DNA of 56,702 nucleotides from Bacteroidales bacterium M8 (GTDB lineage: Bacteria; Bacteroidota; Bacteroidia; Bacteroidales; Muribaculaceae), in contig LUJS01000003.1 in assembly GCA_001689495.1 (NCBI GenBank), positions 3,429 to 60,130 of the forward strand, written 5' to 3'. A program made the position numbers and the translations under genes. The notes beneath the pieces are model-generated. The model saw only the letters and a program-made list of their open reading frames with translations. It was not told where the DNA came from and searched no databases. Every line of letters begins with the position of its first letter. Positions within the stretch are counted from its first letter, which is position 1. Below are positions 23,937 through 34,500 of this stretch, one piece after another.

Positions 23937-25043
23937 ATGAAATCCATATTTCCTCTCGCCGCCATTGCGGCTCTCGGCCTCTGCGCGGCCTCATGTTCAG
24001 ACAACAACAAATGGCATCTCAACGGCACCATCTCGGGTCTCGCCGACACCGACGCGCTGGTGCTCGAGGGCAACAATCAGGGCTACTGGTATCTGATAGA
24101 CACCATCAAGCCCGCCGACAACGGCAAGTTCAGCTATGAGCGCGAGGCTCAGGGTTATCCCGACATATACCGCCTGCGCGTGGCCGACAAGACGGTCTAC
24201 TTTCCCATCGACTCGATAGAGACCGTCACCGTCACCGCCTCGATGCCCGACATCGCAGCAAGCCACACACTCTCGGGCACGCCTCAGGCCGAGACTCTGG
24301 CCCGCGTCGACTCGCTGCTCTCGGCGTCGGCATCGGCTGTCGGCGCGTCGGCAGTGGTGACCGATCAGGCCCTTAAGCGCCGCCTCGGACAGATGCTACT
24401 GGCCGATCCCGCCGGCATCGTGACATACTATATCATCAGCAAGACCATCGACGGACGTCCGCTGTTCAACGCCGCAGACAACACCGACCGCAAGTATATC
24501 GGTGCAGTGGCCAACGCATTCAACGAGAAACGTCCGTCAGACCCCCGCACCAACTATCTCAAGAACCTATACGTGGCCAATCGCCGCAACGCCATCGCAG
24601 CCAACGACCGCACGGCCAACACCGTTCAGGCCAACGTGGTGGGAGCATTCGACATCGAGCTCTATGACAACAAGGGCGTGAAGCACTCGCTGCTCGACGT
24701 GGCCAAGCAGGGCAAGGTGGTGCTGCTCAACTTCACGGCCTATACCGCCGACTGGTCGCCGGCGCTGAATGTCGAGCTGAACCGCATCTATCAGAAATAC
24801 AAGGACCGCGGTCTCGAGATATATCAGGTGTCGCTCGACGACAACGAGTATGCATGGAAAGAGGCGGCAAAGAACCTGCCGTGGATTACCGTGCTCAACG
24901 ACATCTCGAAAGGTAGCCAGCCCGTCAGGGACTATAACGTCACCGCACTGCCCACGGCATTCATCATAGACCGCGACGGCGAACTGGTGTCGCGCATCAA
25001 CTCGCCCGAACAGCTCGAGGCCTCGGTGGCACGCTACTTCTGA
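23937..25043 (+). CDS. TlpA-like thioredoxin-fold lipoprotein lacking the CxxC active site (DUF4369-like N-terminus)
   Basis: A 368-residue envelope lipoprotein: signal sequence with Cys20 as the lipidated residue (LCAASCSDNN). Residues ~25-110 (HLNGTISGLADTDALVL) form the DUF4369 beta domain common in Bacteroidetes. From ~245, VVLLNFTAYTADWSPALNVE aligns with the TlpA thioredoxin fold and YNVTALPTAFIIDRDGELVS gives the cis-Pro loop (LPT). The usual WCxPC is replaced by TADWSPA with no cysteine, so it cannot act as a disulfide reductase. It probably serves as a binding or structural protein. It precedes tamB by 35 bases. Confidence 0.8.
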   Translation: MKSIFPLAAIAALGLCAASCSDNNKWHLNGTISGLADTDALVLEGNNQGYWYLIDTIKPADNGKFSYEREAQGYPDIYRLRVADKTVYFPIDSIETVTVTASMPDIAASHTLSGTPQAETLARVDSLLSASASAVGASAVVTDQALKRRLGQMLLADPAGIVTYYIISKTIDGRPLFNAADNTDRKYIGAVANAFNEKRPSDPRTNYLKNLYVANRRNAIAANDRTANTVQANVVGAFDIELYDNKGVKHSLLDVAKQGKVVLLNFTAYTADWSPALNVELNRIYQKYKDRGLEIYQVSLDDNEYAWKEAAKNLPWITVLNDISKGSQPVRDYNVTALPTAFIIDRDGELVSRINSPEQLEASVARYF

Positions 25044-25078
25044 CCCACAGCCGGACAGACTAAAGTTCAGACAATCAG

Positions 25079-28000
25079 GTGAAGACCCTTTTCCGCGTAC
25101 TCCGCGCGCTGCTTGTCACGATCATCGTGGTGCCGCTGGCACTGCCGGTGCTGCTCTTCGTGGCCCTGTCGTTCGACTCGGTGCAGTCGGCCATCGCCGA
25201 CAGGGCCGAGCGCGAGCTGACCGCGCTGCTGGGGTCGCCGGTCGAGATAGGCGACGTGGACTTCGGTCTGTTCAACCGCATCGTGCTGAACAATGTCTCG
25301 GTGAGCGACTCGACCGAGGCCCCAGTGCTCACCGTGGGGCAGCTCGGCGCCGGTCTTAGCCTGTCGGAATCGCTGTGGCATGGCCGTCCGGTCATATCCT
25401 ATGCCGAGCTGATAGACGTGGGGATGCATCTGCGTCGCGACTCGGCAGGCGCACCGCTCAACATAGAGCCGATACTGGCAAGATTCAAGAAGAAGGAGAA
25501 GAAGGAGCCGTCGTCGTTCGACCTGTCGGTCAACATGATCGTGGTGAGGCGTTCGAGCCTGACATACGACATACTGGACCGCCCCGCACCGGCAGACGGG
25601 AGGTTTGACCCCTCGCACATAGCCGTCAGCGACATACGCGCCGACCTCGAGGCCCCGAGGCTGTCAGACTCGATTTTCGAGATCGAGGTCAAGCGCATGG
25701 GTGCGTTCGAGCGCTCGGGCCTCACGCTGTCGCTGCTGTCGGCATCGCTGCAGATGAACAGGACGGACGCGATGATAGACAATCTCGTAATCGAGATGCC
25801 ACACTCACGTCTGGCGTTCGACAACATCACCATCCCATCACCCCTCACCTCGCCAATAAGCGCGTTGCAGACACACATAGCCACGCTGCCCGACACGCAC
25901 GTGTCAACCTCAGACCTCAGGCCGCTGCTCCCCGCCGGATTCAATGCCGATGCCGTCATTGACCTCGAGCTCGACGCCGAGGGGTCGGCCAACTATATCG
26001 ACATCGGTAGGCTGAACATAGCCGTCCGCGACAGCGAGACATTCCTGTCGACCCACGGCGACATATCGGGGGCGGCCTACGGACGGGACTCGCTATCGTT
26101 CTACCTGCCGAGACTGAGCCTGAACATGGATGTCCCCTCGACCCTGAGGCTGATGCAGTCGTTCGGCCCCAAGGCGGTGAAGCTGACACAGAAACTCGCC
26201 CCGCTGTCAAATCTCGGAAGAGTAAACCTTCTGGCCTCGGTCGAGGGGGATGCCCGGTCCATCGACTTTGACGGCTCGATAGTCACCGCTTGCGGCAACA
26301 TTGACCTCGACGCATCGGTGAGCCGCAGGTCGCCGTCGGCACCGCTGGTCATCGAGGGCAACGCCGACATAATATCGTTCGACCCCTCGACTCTCGACCA
26401 CAGCGTGGCCCGGCTGACCGACGTCAACATACACCTGCGGGCCGACATGACCGTGAGCCGCTCGAAGAGCCTGAACGGCGTCGCCGAAGTCATCATACCC
26501 TCGGTGACATGGAAGGGGCTGCAGTATAACGACATATCGGCCGAGGCAAGATTCGTGCCGGGCCATGTAGACTTTCAGGCCGACTCGCGCTCGCCACAGC
26601 TTGACCTCGCCATCATCGGCGGCCACGACCTCGGGCGCGAGATGCCCGCCACCGAACTGTTTGCCGACCTGCGCAACATTGACCTATCGACATTCCTGAC
26701 CAAAGGCAAGTTCGCGGAGAGCTCGGTCAGCGCCACCATAGACGCCTCGGCGGTGGGCATCAAGCCGGACGACTTGGCCGGATGGCTCAGCGTGGCCAAC
26801 CTGACCCTGAGACAGCCGGACGGGTCCGAGATCGACGCCGGCAACATCAACCTCGAGATAATGCCCTCGGACTCGCTGCGATACATCTCGCTCGACAGTG
26901 ACCCGCTGGCCGTGAAACTGGACGGCAAATTCACGTTCGCCTCGCTCGCGGCCGACATGAAGGGTATCGCCTCGCGGCTGTTCCCGTCGCTCGTGCCCGC
27001 AGGGCCTGTCGCAGCCGAACTGAGCTCGACAGCCCGCCTGACGGCCGACATCAAGCCCGACTCACTGCTCTCGAGGCTCTTCAAGCTACCGGTCGAGATA
27101 ATCACCCCCGTGACCCTGCGCGCCGCCCTCGAGGGGCCATCGCTCAGCCTGAATCTCGACGCCCAATACCTGAGAAAGAAGGACCAAGTGATAGAAAACA
27201 CGGGTCTGACGCTCAACGCCGACGCCATGACGGGTCGCAGCACGCTGACGGCCAAGTCGAACGTGCCAACCAAGAAAGACCGAATGCAGGTGGACATACT
27301 GGCCACCGGAGGCAACGACACCATCAACACACAAGTAAGGTGGAAAGTAGACCGCAAGGAGGACTTCCACGGACTGCTGTCGCTGTCGGCCGGATTTAAC
27401 AGGCCCGAAGAGACCGGCAAGCTCGAGACACACGTGGACGTGCATCCCACGCAACTGGTATTCAACGACTCGGCATGGAACGTGACCCGCGCCGCCGTTG
27501 ACATAAAGCCCGGCCTCGTCACCGTGGCCGACCTCGGCGCCACACGCCGCGGACAGGCTCTGGCCATCAACGGCACGGCATCGGCCGACTCGCTGAGCCG
27601 CGTGGTGATAGACCTCGAGAAGATAGACCTTGACTATATCTTCGAGACGCTCGCCATAGACAACGTGATGTTCGGCGGCATCGCCACGGGCAGGGTGTTC
27701 GGCGACGCCCTGCTGTCGCCCGACCCGGTTCTATACACCCCGAGGCTGCACGTAGACAATCTGGCATACAACAACTGCGTGATGGGCGACGGCGACATAC
27801 GCTCGTGGTGGGACAACAACACCAAGACCATCACCATCAAGGCCGACATACTGGGCAAGCAGGGCGAGAAATCAATCGTCGACGGCTACATCAGGCCCAC
27901 CACCGAGGAGCTGGTGTTCAACTTCACGGCAGACCGAGCTCCGGTCGGATTCATGCTGCCGTTCATGTCGGCGTTCACGTCGTCGATCTCGGGCAGCGTC

Positions 28001-29638
28001 TCGGGCGAGGCCAAGCTATACGGCACGTTCAAGGACCTCGACCTCAAGGGGCGCATCTATGCCGACAACCTCAGGATGAAGCTCGACTTCACCAACACCA
28101 CCTATACCGTCTCTGACTCGGTGCGCATCGACCCGGGACACATATCGTTCAACGACGTCACCCTGACCGACCGCGACGGCCACACGGCCAAACTGAGCGG
28201 CGAGGTGCGGCACAGATACTTCCACGACCCGACATTCCTCTTCAACATCACAGGCGCCAAAGACCTGCTGGTCTATGACATAGCCGAGAGCGAGACGGAC
28301 GACCCGTGGTATGGGCGCATATACGGACGCGGCGGCGCCAAGGTGGTGGGCGTGCCCGGACGCATAGACATCGGCGTGACGATGGCAACGGAGCCCAACT
28401 CGACATTCACCTTCGTACTCTCCGACTCGGAGGAGTCCGTAGACTATAACTTCATCACCTTCCACGACCGCGACAAGGCCCGCAAGGACTCGCTGGCGGC
28501 ACTCGACCCCACCCCGCAGATTGTGCGCGAGCTGCGCGCACGCGCCAACCGCACGGTCGAGGGAGAGCCGTCGCAATATGTCATGGACTTCAATGTCGAC
28601 ATCTCGCCCGAGGCCACCCTCAACCTTATCATGGACCCCGTCGGCGGCGACAAGATCGTGGCGCACGGCTCGGGCCACCTCAACATGAAATACGACTCGC
28701 AGGGCGAGCTCGAGATGCGCGGCGAATACAGACTGAACAGAGGCTTCTACTCGTTCACCCTGCAGGACATCATCGTCAAGAACTTCACCATCCGCGACGG
28801 CAGCAGCATACGATTCTCGGGCGACCCGTACGCGGCCCAGCTCGACATCACGGCGGCATACTCGACCACGGCCAACCTGACCGACCTCGACCAGTCGTTC
28901 CAGTCGGACCCCGAGCTGAACAGGACCAACGTCAAGGTGAACGCGCTCATGAAGGTCAAGGGTGACATGCGCAGCCCCGAGATTGGGTATGACCTCGAGT
29001 TCCCGTCGCTCACGTCAGACATCGACCGCAAGGTCAAGTCGATCGTCTCGACCGAAGAGATGATGAGCCAGCAGATCATCTACCTCCTCGCCCTCAACCG
29101 CTTCTATACCCCCGAATACATGTCGGCCACCCACGGCAACGAGCTTGTATCAGTGGCCTCGTCGACACTGTCGTCGCGCATCAGCTCGATGCTCGGCGCC
29201 CTGAGCGACGACTGGAGCATCGCCCCGGCCATCCGAAGCAGCAAGGGCGACTTCTCGGACGTTGAATTCGATCTGGCGCTGTCGTCACAGCTGCTCGACA
29301 ACCGCCTGCTGCTCAACGGCAACTTCGGCTATCGCGACAAGAGCCTCAACAACAACAGCTTTATCGGTGACTTCGACATACGCTACCTGCTCAACCGCGC
29401 CGGCACCATACAGCTCAAGGCATACAACAGGTATAACGACCAGAACTATTACCTGAAGAGCGCCCTGACCACTCAGGGCATAGGCGTGGTGTTCAAGCGC
29501 GACTTCGACAACGTATTCTCGTTCCTCAAGCCCCTGCTGCGCAAGATCGAAGGCAAGAAAGAGAAAACCGACACCGTACCCGCCGACACCATCCCCACAC
29601 CGCCGACACCCCCCGCCCCCTCATCGGAAGAAGAATAA
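25079..29638 (+). CDS. tamB: TamB-like translocation/assembly module protein (DUF490)
   Basis: A 1519-residue AsmA/TamB-family protein. It starts at a GTG with an N-terminal inner-membrane anchor (LLVTIIVVPLALPVLLFVAL) followed by a very long periplasmic beta-groove (repeating strands such as IEIPVEIGDVDFGLF-type blocks and the many 'GxVxxxDGxI' turns). The C-terminus (RGFYSFTLQDIIVKNFTI, then YLLALNRFY and a beta-rich end FGYRDKSLNNNSFIGDFDIR) matches the DUF490 domain that contacts outer-membrane partners. It probably carries lipids or assembles proteins across the periplasm. A charged Pro-rich tail ends the protein. No TamA partner is in the window. Confidence 0.85.
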   Translation: MKTLFRVLRALLVTIIVVPLALPVLLFVALSFDSVQSAIADRAERELTALLGSPVEIGDVDFGLFNRIVLNNVSVSDSTEAPVLTVGQLGAGLSLSESLWHGRPVISYAELIDVGMHLRRDSAGAPLNIEPILARFKKKEKKEPSSFDLSVNMIVVRRSSLTYDILDRPAPADGRFDPSHIAVSDIRADLEAPRLSDSIFEIEVKRMGAFERSGLTLSLLSASLQMNRTDAMIDNLVIEMPHSRLAFDNITIPSPLTSPISALQTHIATLPDTHVSTSDLRPLLPAGFNADAVIDLELDAEGSANYIDIGRLNIAVRDSETFLSTHGDISGAAYGRDSLSFYLPRLSLNMDVPSTLRLMQSFGPKAVKLTQKLAPLSNLGRVNLLASVEGDARSIDFDGSIVTACGNIDLDASVSRRSPSAPLVIEGNADIISFDPSTLDHSVARLTDVNIHLRADMTVSRSKSLNGVAEVIIPSVTWKGLQYNDISAEARFVPGHVDFQADSRSPQLDLAIIGGHDLGREMPATELFADLRNIDLSTFLTKGKFAESSVSATIDASAVGIKPDDLAGWLSVANLTLRQPDGSEIDAGNINLEIMPSDSLRYISLDSDPLAVKLDGKFTFASLAADMKGIASRLFPSLVPAGPVAAELSSTARLTADIKPDSLLSRLFKLPVEIITPVTLRAALEGPSLSLNLDAQYLRKKDQVIENTGLTLNADAMTGRSTLTAKSNVPTKKDRMQVDILATGGNDTINTQVRWKVDRKEDFHGLLSLSAGFNRPEETGKLETHVDVHPTQLVFNDSAWNVTRAAVDIKPGLVTVADLGATRRGQALAINGTASADSLSRVVIDLEKIDLDYIFETLAIDNVMFGGIATGRVFGDALLSPDPVLYTPRLHVDNLAYNNCVMGDGDIRSWWDNNTKTITIKADILGKQGEKSIVDGYIRPTTEELVFNFTADRAPVGFMLPFMSAFTSSISGSVSGEAKLYGTFKDLDLKGRIYADNLRMKLDFTNTTYTVSDSVRIDPGHISFNDVTLTDRDGHTAKLSGEVRHRYFHDPTFLFNITGAKDLLVYDIAESETDDPWYGRIYGRGGAKVVGVPGRIDIGVTMATEPNSTFTFVLSDSEESVDYNFITFHDRDKARKDSLAALDPTPQIVRELRARANRTVEGEPSQYVMDFNVDISPEATLNLIMDPVGGDKIVAHGSGHLNMKYDSQGELEMRGEYRLNRGFYSFTLQDIIVKNFTIRDGSSIRFSGDPYAAQLDITAAYSTTANLTDLDQSFQSDPELNRTNVKVNALMKVKGDMRSPEIGYDLEFPSLTSDIDRKVKSIVSTEEMMSQQIIYLLALNRFYTPEYMSATHGNELVSVASSTLSSRISSMLGALSDDWSIAPAIRSSKGDFSDVEFDLALSSQLLDNRLLLNGNFGYRDKSLNNNSFIGDFDIRYLLNRAGTIQLKAYNRYNDQNYYLKSALTTQGIGVVFKRDFDNVFSFLKPLLRKIEGKKEKTDTVPADTIPTPPTPPAPSSEEE

Positions 29639-29674
29639 AACCATCCACCTCAAGCGGCTCATTGTGTCTGTGAT

Positions 29675-29773
29675 TTTTCCAAAACATAGGCAAATTCGGG
29701 TGGGAAGTCTTCTAAATCATAGGCAAATTTCGGAACTAAGTCTTCTAAAACATAGGCAAGATTGGTCAAAAGG
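29675..29773. repeat. Three tandem copies of a 33-bp unit
   Basis: Copies at 29675-29707, 29708-29740 and 29741-29773 share the core AACATAGGCAAATT (with variants) and TCTTCTAAA at the unit start; CATAGG recurs at 29685, 29718 and 29751, exactly 33 bp apart. The array fills most of the intergenic space between tamB and the convergent GH5 gene. Confidence 0.85.
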
Positions 29774-29777
29774 GCAT

Positions 29778-29812
29778 AAAAAACCTCCGGGCTACGGGTG
29801 CGGTCCGGAGGT
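29778..29812 (-). terminator. Terminator of the GH5 gene
   Basis: On the minus strand ACCTCCGG pairs with CCGGAGGT (29783-29790 / 29805-29812) and is followed by a run of six T. It lies 22 bases after the GH5 stop codon. Confidence 0.8.
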
Positions 29813-29833
29813 CTGAGCGGTTATGCGGGGCAA

Positions 29834-31357
29834 TTATTGGGGTGCGCCCTCATATACTGTCTGGAGCGTATAGGCGGGATCGGTGGTGTGGTAGCCTTTG
29901 GTCATGATGGCCACGATGTCGGCACCGTTGTTGATGAAGGCGCCTGTCGAATGGCTGATGAGACCGCCGGCCTCCTCGCCGCTGCCTGTCGACCCGTTGT
30001 CCCAATAGATCAAGGGAATGTTACGGTCTGAGGCTGCCTTTGTATAATATTCGAGATAATACTTGCGGAAGGCCTCGGCACGGTCGTCCGAACGGTGCGA
30101 GCATCCGAACTCGCCGATGTATGCGCCGATGCCCTTGCGTATCCACTTGTTCATCATCTTCTCGAGCTCGGCCACAAGCTGGGTCTCGCCGCTCGAAGGC
30201 TTCTTGCCTGCGGCACCTGTGTGGCCCCACTCGGAATACTTGCTGCCGAGCGTGTACTCGTATGGCTCGTAGCAGTGCACTGACACGATCATCTTGGATG
30301 CGGGGTCATTTGGGAGCACCAGATAGTCGCCGAGGTCGATGTTGGTGCAATATGCGGGTATGCCCAGCCAGCGCGTGGCGTTCTCGCCACCGGCGGCACG
30401 GACGGCATCGACAAACACCTGCTGCCACTCGTTGAAGGTGGCATACTGCTTGCCGCCGTCGTTGCGGTTGGCGCCCCAGCCCCAGCCGCCGTCGTGAATC
30501 TCGTTCATCGACTCGAAGACGAGGAAGTCGCCCTTGTCGGCAAACTTCTTGGCCACCTGAGACCACAGCGCCGAGAGCTGCGCCTTGACGCGGGTATTGA
30601 CCTCACTGCTCTTGGCGGCATTCTTGATGTCAAGCCAGTAGTTGCTGTCGGCACCGTCGTGGTGTATGTTGACGATGGCCTTGAGCCCTGCATTCTCGGC
30701 ATAGCCAACGATTTCGGCCACGCGGTCGAGCCATGCGGCCTCGATCTTGTATTCGGGAGCCTCGCCGATATGTCCCATCCAAGTGACGGGGATACGCACC
30801 GAATTGAATCCGGCAGCCTTGACGGCGTTCATGGTAGCCTGAGTAGCGGCGGCATTGCCCCAGCAAGTCTCGTTGGCGACACCGTTGATGTGTGCGTCGA
30901 GCTGGTTGCCAAGGTTCCATCCCAGACCGAGGAACGAGGCATCGTTCTCGGGCTTGTTGGGCACGGGCTTCTCGGGCTCGACCTCGACGCCGGCCTGAGT
31001 GACGAGCAGGGTGCCCTTCTCGACGCCCTTGACGAAGAACTTGACCGAGCACGAGCGGGGTTCGGGCGAGGTGTTGGCCGAGGCCGTGAGCTTGTAGAAC
31101 GCCTGCATCTTGGTGGTGCTGGTCTGCACCAGCTTGCACCAGTCGGAGGTGACGAGTGCCTGAATCTCGAATGGCCACGAGACTGTCGCAGTGACCTCGT
31201 GTGCGCCGGTGTCGTCGGCGGCGATCTTGATGGATGCCGGGCTGACGTCGAACATCACTGACGACGGATCGGGGTCGTCGTTCTTGTTGCACGCCTGAAG
31301 GAACACCGGGATGATGACCGACAGGAGCGCCATGGTGATCTGTCTGATTTTTTTCAC
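29834..31357 (-). CDS. BACON-GH5 endo-beta-glucanase lipoprotein
   Basis: A 507-residue surface-type glycanase. It starts at GTG 31357 (VKKIRQITMALLSV); a lipobox LQAC puts the lipidated Cys at 23, followed by NKNDDPDP, an acidic stretch like the Bacteroidetes surface-export signal. Residues ~32-124 form a BACON carbohydrate-associated domain. From ~143 the GH5 barrel begins: GLGWNLGNQLDA, SVRIPVTW, VNIHHD, FESMNE with acid/base Glu286, VHCYEP, and YIGEFGCSH with nucleophile Glu416, then YWDNG. These fit GH5, perhaps subfamily 4 (endoglucanase or xyloglucanase). A longer in-frame version to 31513 would read through the promoter and is rejected. No SusC/SusD genes adjoin it. Confidence 0.9.
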   Translation of the reverse strand: MKKIRQITMALLSVIIPVFLQACNKNDDPDPSSVMFDVSPASIKIAADDTGAHEVTATVSWPFEIQALVTSDWCKLVQTSTTKMQAFYKLTASANTSPEPRSCSVKFFVKGVEKGTLLVTQAGVEVEPEKPVPNKPENDASFLGLGWNLGNQLDAHINGVANETCWGNAAATQATMNAVKAAGFNSVRIPVTWMGHIGEAPEYKIEAAWLDRVAEIVGYAENAGLKAIVNIHHDGADSNYWLDIKNAAKSSEVNTRVKAQLSALWSQVAKKFADKGDFLVFESMNEIHDGGWGWGANRNDGGKQYATFNEWQQVFVDAVRAAGGENATRWLGIPAYCTNIDLGDYLVLPNDPASKMIVSVHCYEPYEYTLGSKYSEWGHTGAAGKKPSSGETQLVAELEKMMNKWIRKGIGAYIGEFGCSHRSDDRAEAFRKYYLEYYTKAASDRNIPLIYWDNGSTGSGEEAGGLISHSTGAFINNGADIVAIMTKGYHTTDPAYTLQTVYEGAPQ

Positions 31358-31429
31358 TGTAAGGATATGTTTTGATTGGAAATTTGCCGTATGACGGGGC
31401 GGTTCCGTACCGATTGGAAGTAACGGATG

Positions 31430-31437
31430 CAAAATTA
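31430..31437 (-). promoter_or_regulatory. -7 box of the GH5 gene promoter
   Basis: Minus strand TAATTTTG, 72 bases upstream of the GTG start at 31357. No clear TTTG at -33. Confidence 0.5.
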
Positions 31438-31499
31438 ATAAAAAAATCGTTGGAGACACCACGGAGCCCGAAGTTTTTTGCATCATATAACACGCAAAA

Positions 31500-31531
31500 G
31501 TTGCTTTAGTCACTGACTTTTGTTAATTTTG
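31500..31531 (+). promoter_or_regulatory. Promoter of ileS
   Basis: TAATTTTG at 31524-31531 with GTTG at 31500-31503 and a 20-bp spacer. The ATG follows 24 bases after the -7 box. Confidence 0.65.
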
Positions 31532-31555
31532 CGAAAATTTTTCCAACTGTATCTT

Positions 31556-34500
31556 ATGTCGAAGAGATTCAATGAATATAGCGGGCTGAATCTGCCCGAA
31601 ATCAACCAGAGCGTGCTCGGACTGTGGGACGCCGAGGATGTATTCCATCACACCATGAGCGACCGCGAGGGATGCCCGTCGTTCGTGTTCTTCGAGGGTC
31701 CCCCCTCGGCCAACGGCAAGCCGGGCATCCACCATGTGCTGGCCCGCACCATCAAGGACATCTTCTGCCGCTACAAGACCATGAAGGGCTATCAGGTCAA
31801 GCGCAAGGCCGGATGGGACACCCACGGCCTGCCCGTCGAGCTGGGCGTTGAGAAGAATCTCGGCATCACCAAGGAGGACATCGGCAAGAAAATCTCGGTG
31901 GACGAGTACAACGCCGCATGCCGCCGCGAGGTGATGAAGTTTACCGGCGAGTGGGAAGACCTGACCCGCCGCATGGGCTACTGGGTGGACATGCCCAACG
32001 CATACATCACATACGACAACCGTTATATCGAGACCGTGTGGTGGCTGCTGGGCGAGCTCTACAAGAAAGGCTATCTCTATAAAGGCTATACGATACAGCC
32101 CTACTCGCCAGCCGCAGGCACGGGCCTGAGCTCGCACGAGCTGAATCAGCCCGGCTGCTATCGCGACGTCAAGGACACCACCTGCGTGGCACAGTTCGAG
32201 GTGGTCGACTCGGCCGAGGGCACAGACGGATTCGCGGCGCTGGCTCCCTACAGGGAGTTGCTGTTCGGATTCGGCACTCCCTACTTCCTCGCATGGACCA
32301 CCACGCCGTGGACACTCCCCTCGAACACCGCGCTCGCCGTGGGTCCGGAGATTGTCTACAACATCGTGCGCACGTTCAACCCCTATTCGGGTTCGCCCAT
32401 AACAGTCGTCCTCGCCGATGCCCTGATGGGCTCGTTCTTCAGCCCCAAGGCCAAGGATGTGAAGTTCGAGGACTACAAGAAGGGCGACAAGCTGATACCT
32501 TGGGAGGTCGTGGCTCAGGTCAAGGGCACTGACCTCGTGGGCATACACTACAAGCAACTGCTGCCTTGGGTCAATCCCGGCGAGGGTGCCTTCCGCGTCA
32601 TCCCGGGCGACTATGTCAGCACCGACGACGGTACGGGCATCGTGCACATCGCAGGCACGTTTGGCGCCGATGACCTCCGCGTGTCGCGCCAGAGCGGCAT
32701 TCCCCCGCTGCACCTCATTGACCGCGACGGAAACATCCGCCCGATGGTCGACATGACAGGCCGATTCTATCGCATCGAGGATCTCGACCCCAAGTTCGTG
32801 GACGAGATGATCGACGTCGAGGCCTACACGCCGTGGCAGGGACAATACGTAAAGAACGCATACGACCCCGAGGCAACCGAAGAGACCGAGACCCTCGACG
32901 TGAAGATATGCATGGAGCTCAAGGCCACCGACAAGGTGTTCAAGATCGAGAAGCACGTGCACAACTATCCCCACTGCTGGCGCACCGACAAGCCGGTGCT
33001 CTACTATCCGCTCGACTCGTGGTTCATCAAGACCACTGCCGTGCGCGACCGCCTGATGCAGCTCAACGAGACCATCAAGTGGAAGCCCGCGTCGACCGGC
33101 ACCGGCCGTTTCGGCAAGTGGCTGGAGAATCTTCAGGACTGGAATCTCTCGCGCAGCCGCTACTGGGGCACGCCGCTGCCCATCTGGCGCACAGAGGATG
33201 CCAAGGAGGAGATGTGCATACAGAGCGTCGAGCAGCTGTTCGGCGAGATAGACCGCGCCGTCGAGGCCGGCCTGATGCAGAGCAACCCCTACAGGGACCG
33301 CGGTTTCGTGCCCGGCGAGTATGACAAGGACAACTACGAGAAGATAGACCTGCACCGTCCGTATGTCGACGACATCGTGCTGGTGTCGCCCTCGGGCAAG
33401 CCGATGTATCGCGAGAAAGACCTGATCGACGTATGGTTCGACTCGGGTTCGATGCCCTATGCCCAGATACATTATCCCTTCGAGAACAAGGAGGCGTTCG
33501 ACAACCGCGAGGTATATCCCGCCGACTTCATCGCCGAGGGCGTGGACCAGACACGCGGATGGTTCTTCACGCTCCATGCCATCGCCGGCATGGTGTTCGA
33601 CTCGGTGTCCTACAAGACAGTCATCTCCAACGGCCTCGTGCTGGACAAGTATGGCAACAAGATGTCAAAGCGTCTTGGCAACGCCGTCGACCCGTTCGGC
33701 CAGATAGGCCAGTATGGCGCCGACCCCGTGCGCTGGTACATGATCTCGAACTCGTCGCCGTGGGACAACCTGAAATATGACGAGAAGGGCGTGGTCGAGA
33801 CCTCGCGCAAGCTCTTTGCCACACTCTACAACACATACAGCTTCTTTGCGCTCTATGCCAATGTCGACTGCTTCGACCCCGAGGCTCCGCAGGTGCCCCT
33901 CGAGAATCGTCCCGAGATAGACCGCTGGGTGCTGTCGCTGCTCAACACGCTGACCCGCGAGGTCAACGAGGCCCTCGACGACTACGAGCCCACCCGCGCC
34001 GCCCGTGCCATAGCAGACTTCGTGGGCGACAACCTGTCCAACTGGTACGTGCGCCTGAATCGCCGCCGCTTCTGGGGCGGTGAGATGACCGAGGACAAGC
34101 TGGCAGCCTATCAGACCCTCTATACCTGCCTGCGCACGCTGTCGCTGCTGATGGCCCCGTTCGCACCGTTCTTTGCCGAGCGTCTGTGGCGCGACCTCAC
34201 CGACGGCAGCGAGTCGGTGCATCTGGCACGTTTCCCCGAATTCGACCCGGCGCTGGCCGCTCCCGAGCTCGAGGCACGCCAGAAGATGGCTCAGGACATC
34301 ACCTCGATGGCACTGGCCCTGCGCAAGAAGATGAACATCAAGGTGCGCCAGCCGCTGCGCACGCTGATGGTGCCCGTGACCGACGACACCCAGCGCGCCA
34401 CCCTCGAGGCAATCGCCGATCTGGTCAAGAGCGAGCTCAACATCAAGGAGCTGCGCATCGTGTCGGGCGACGAGAGCGTCATCGTGAAGCGCGTCAAGCC

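Noticed and set aside
31523..33577. 684-codon minus-strand frame inside ileS
   Set aside because: Antisense to an unmistakable ileS; composition and lack of motifs show it is a shadow.
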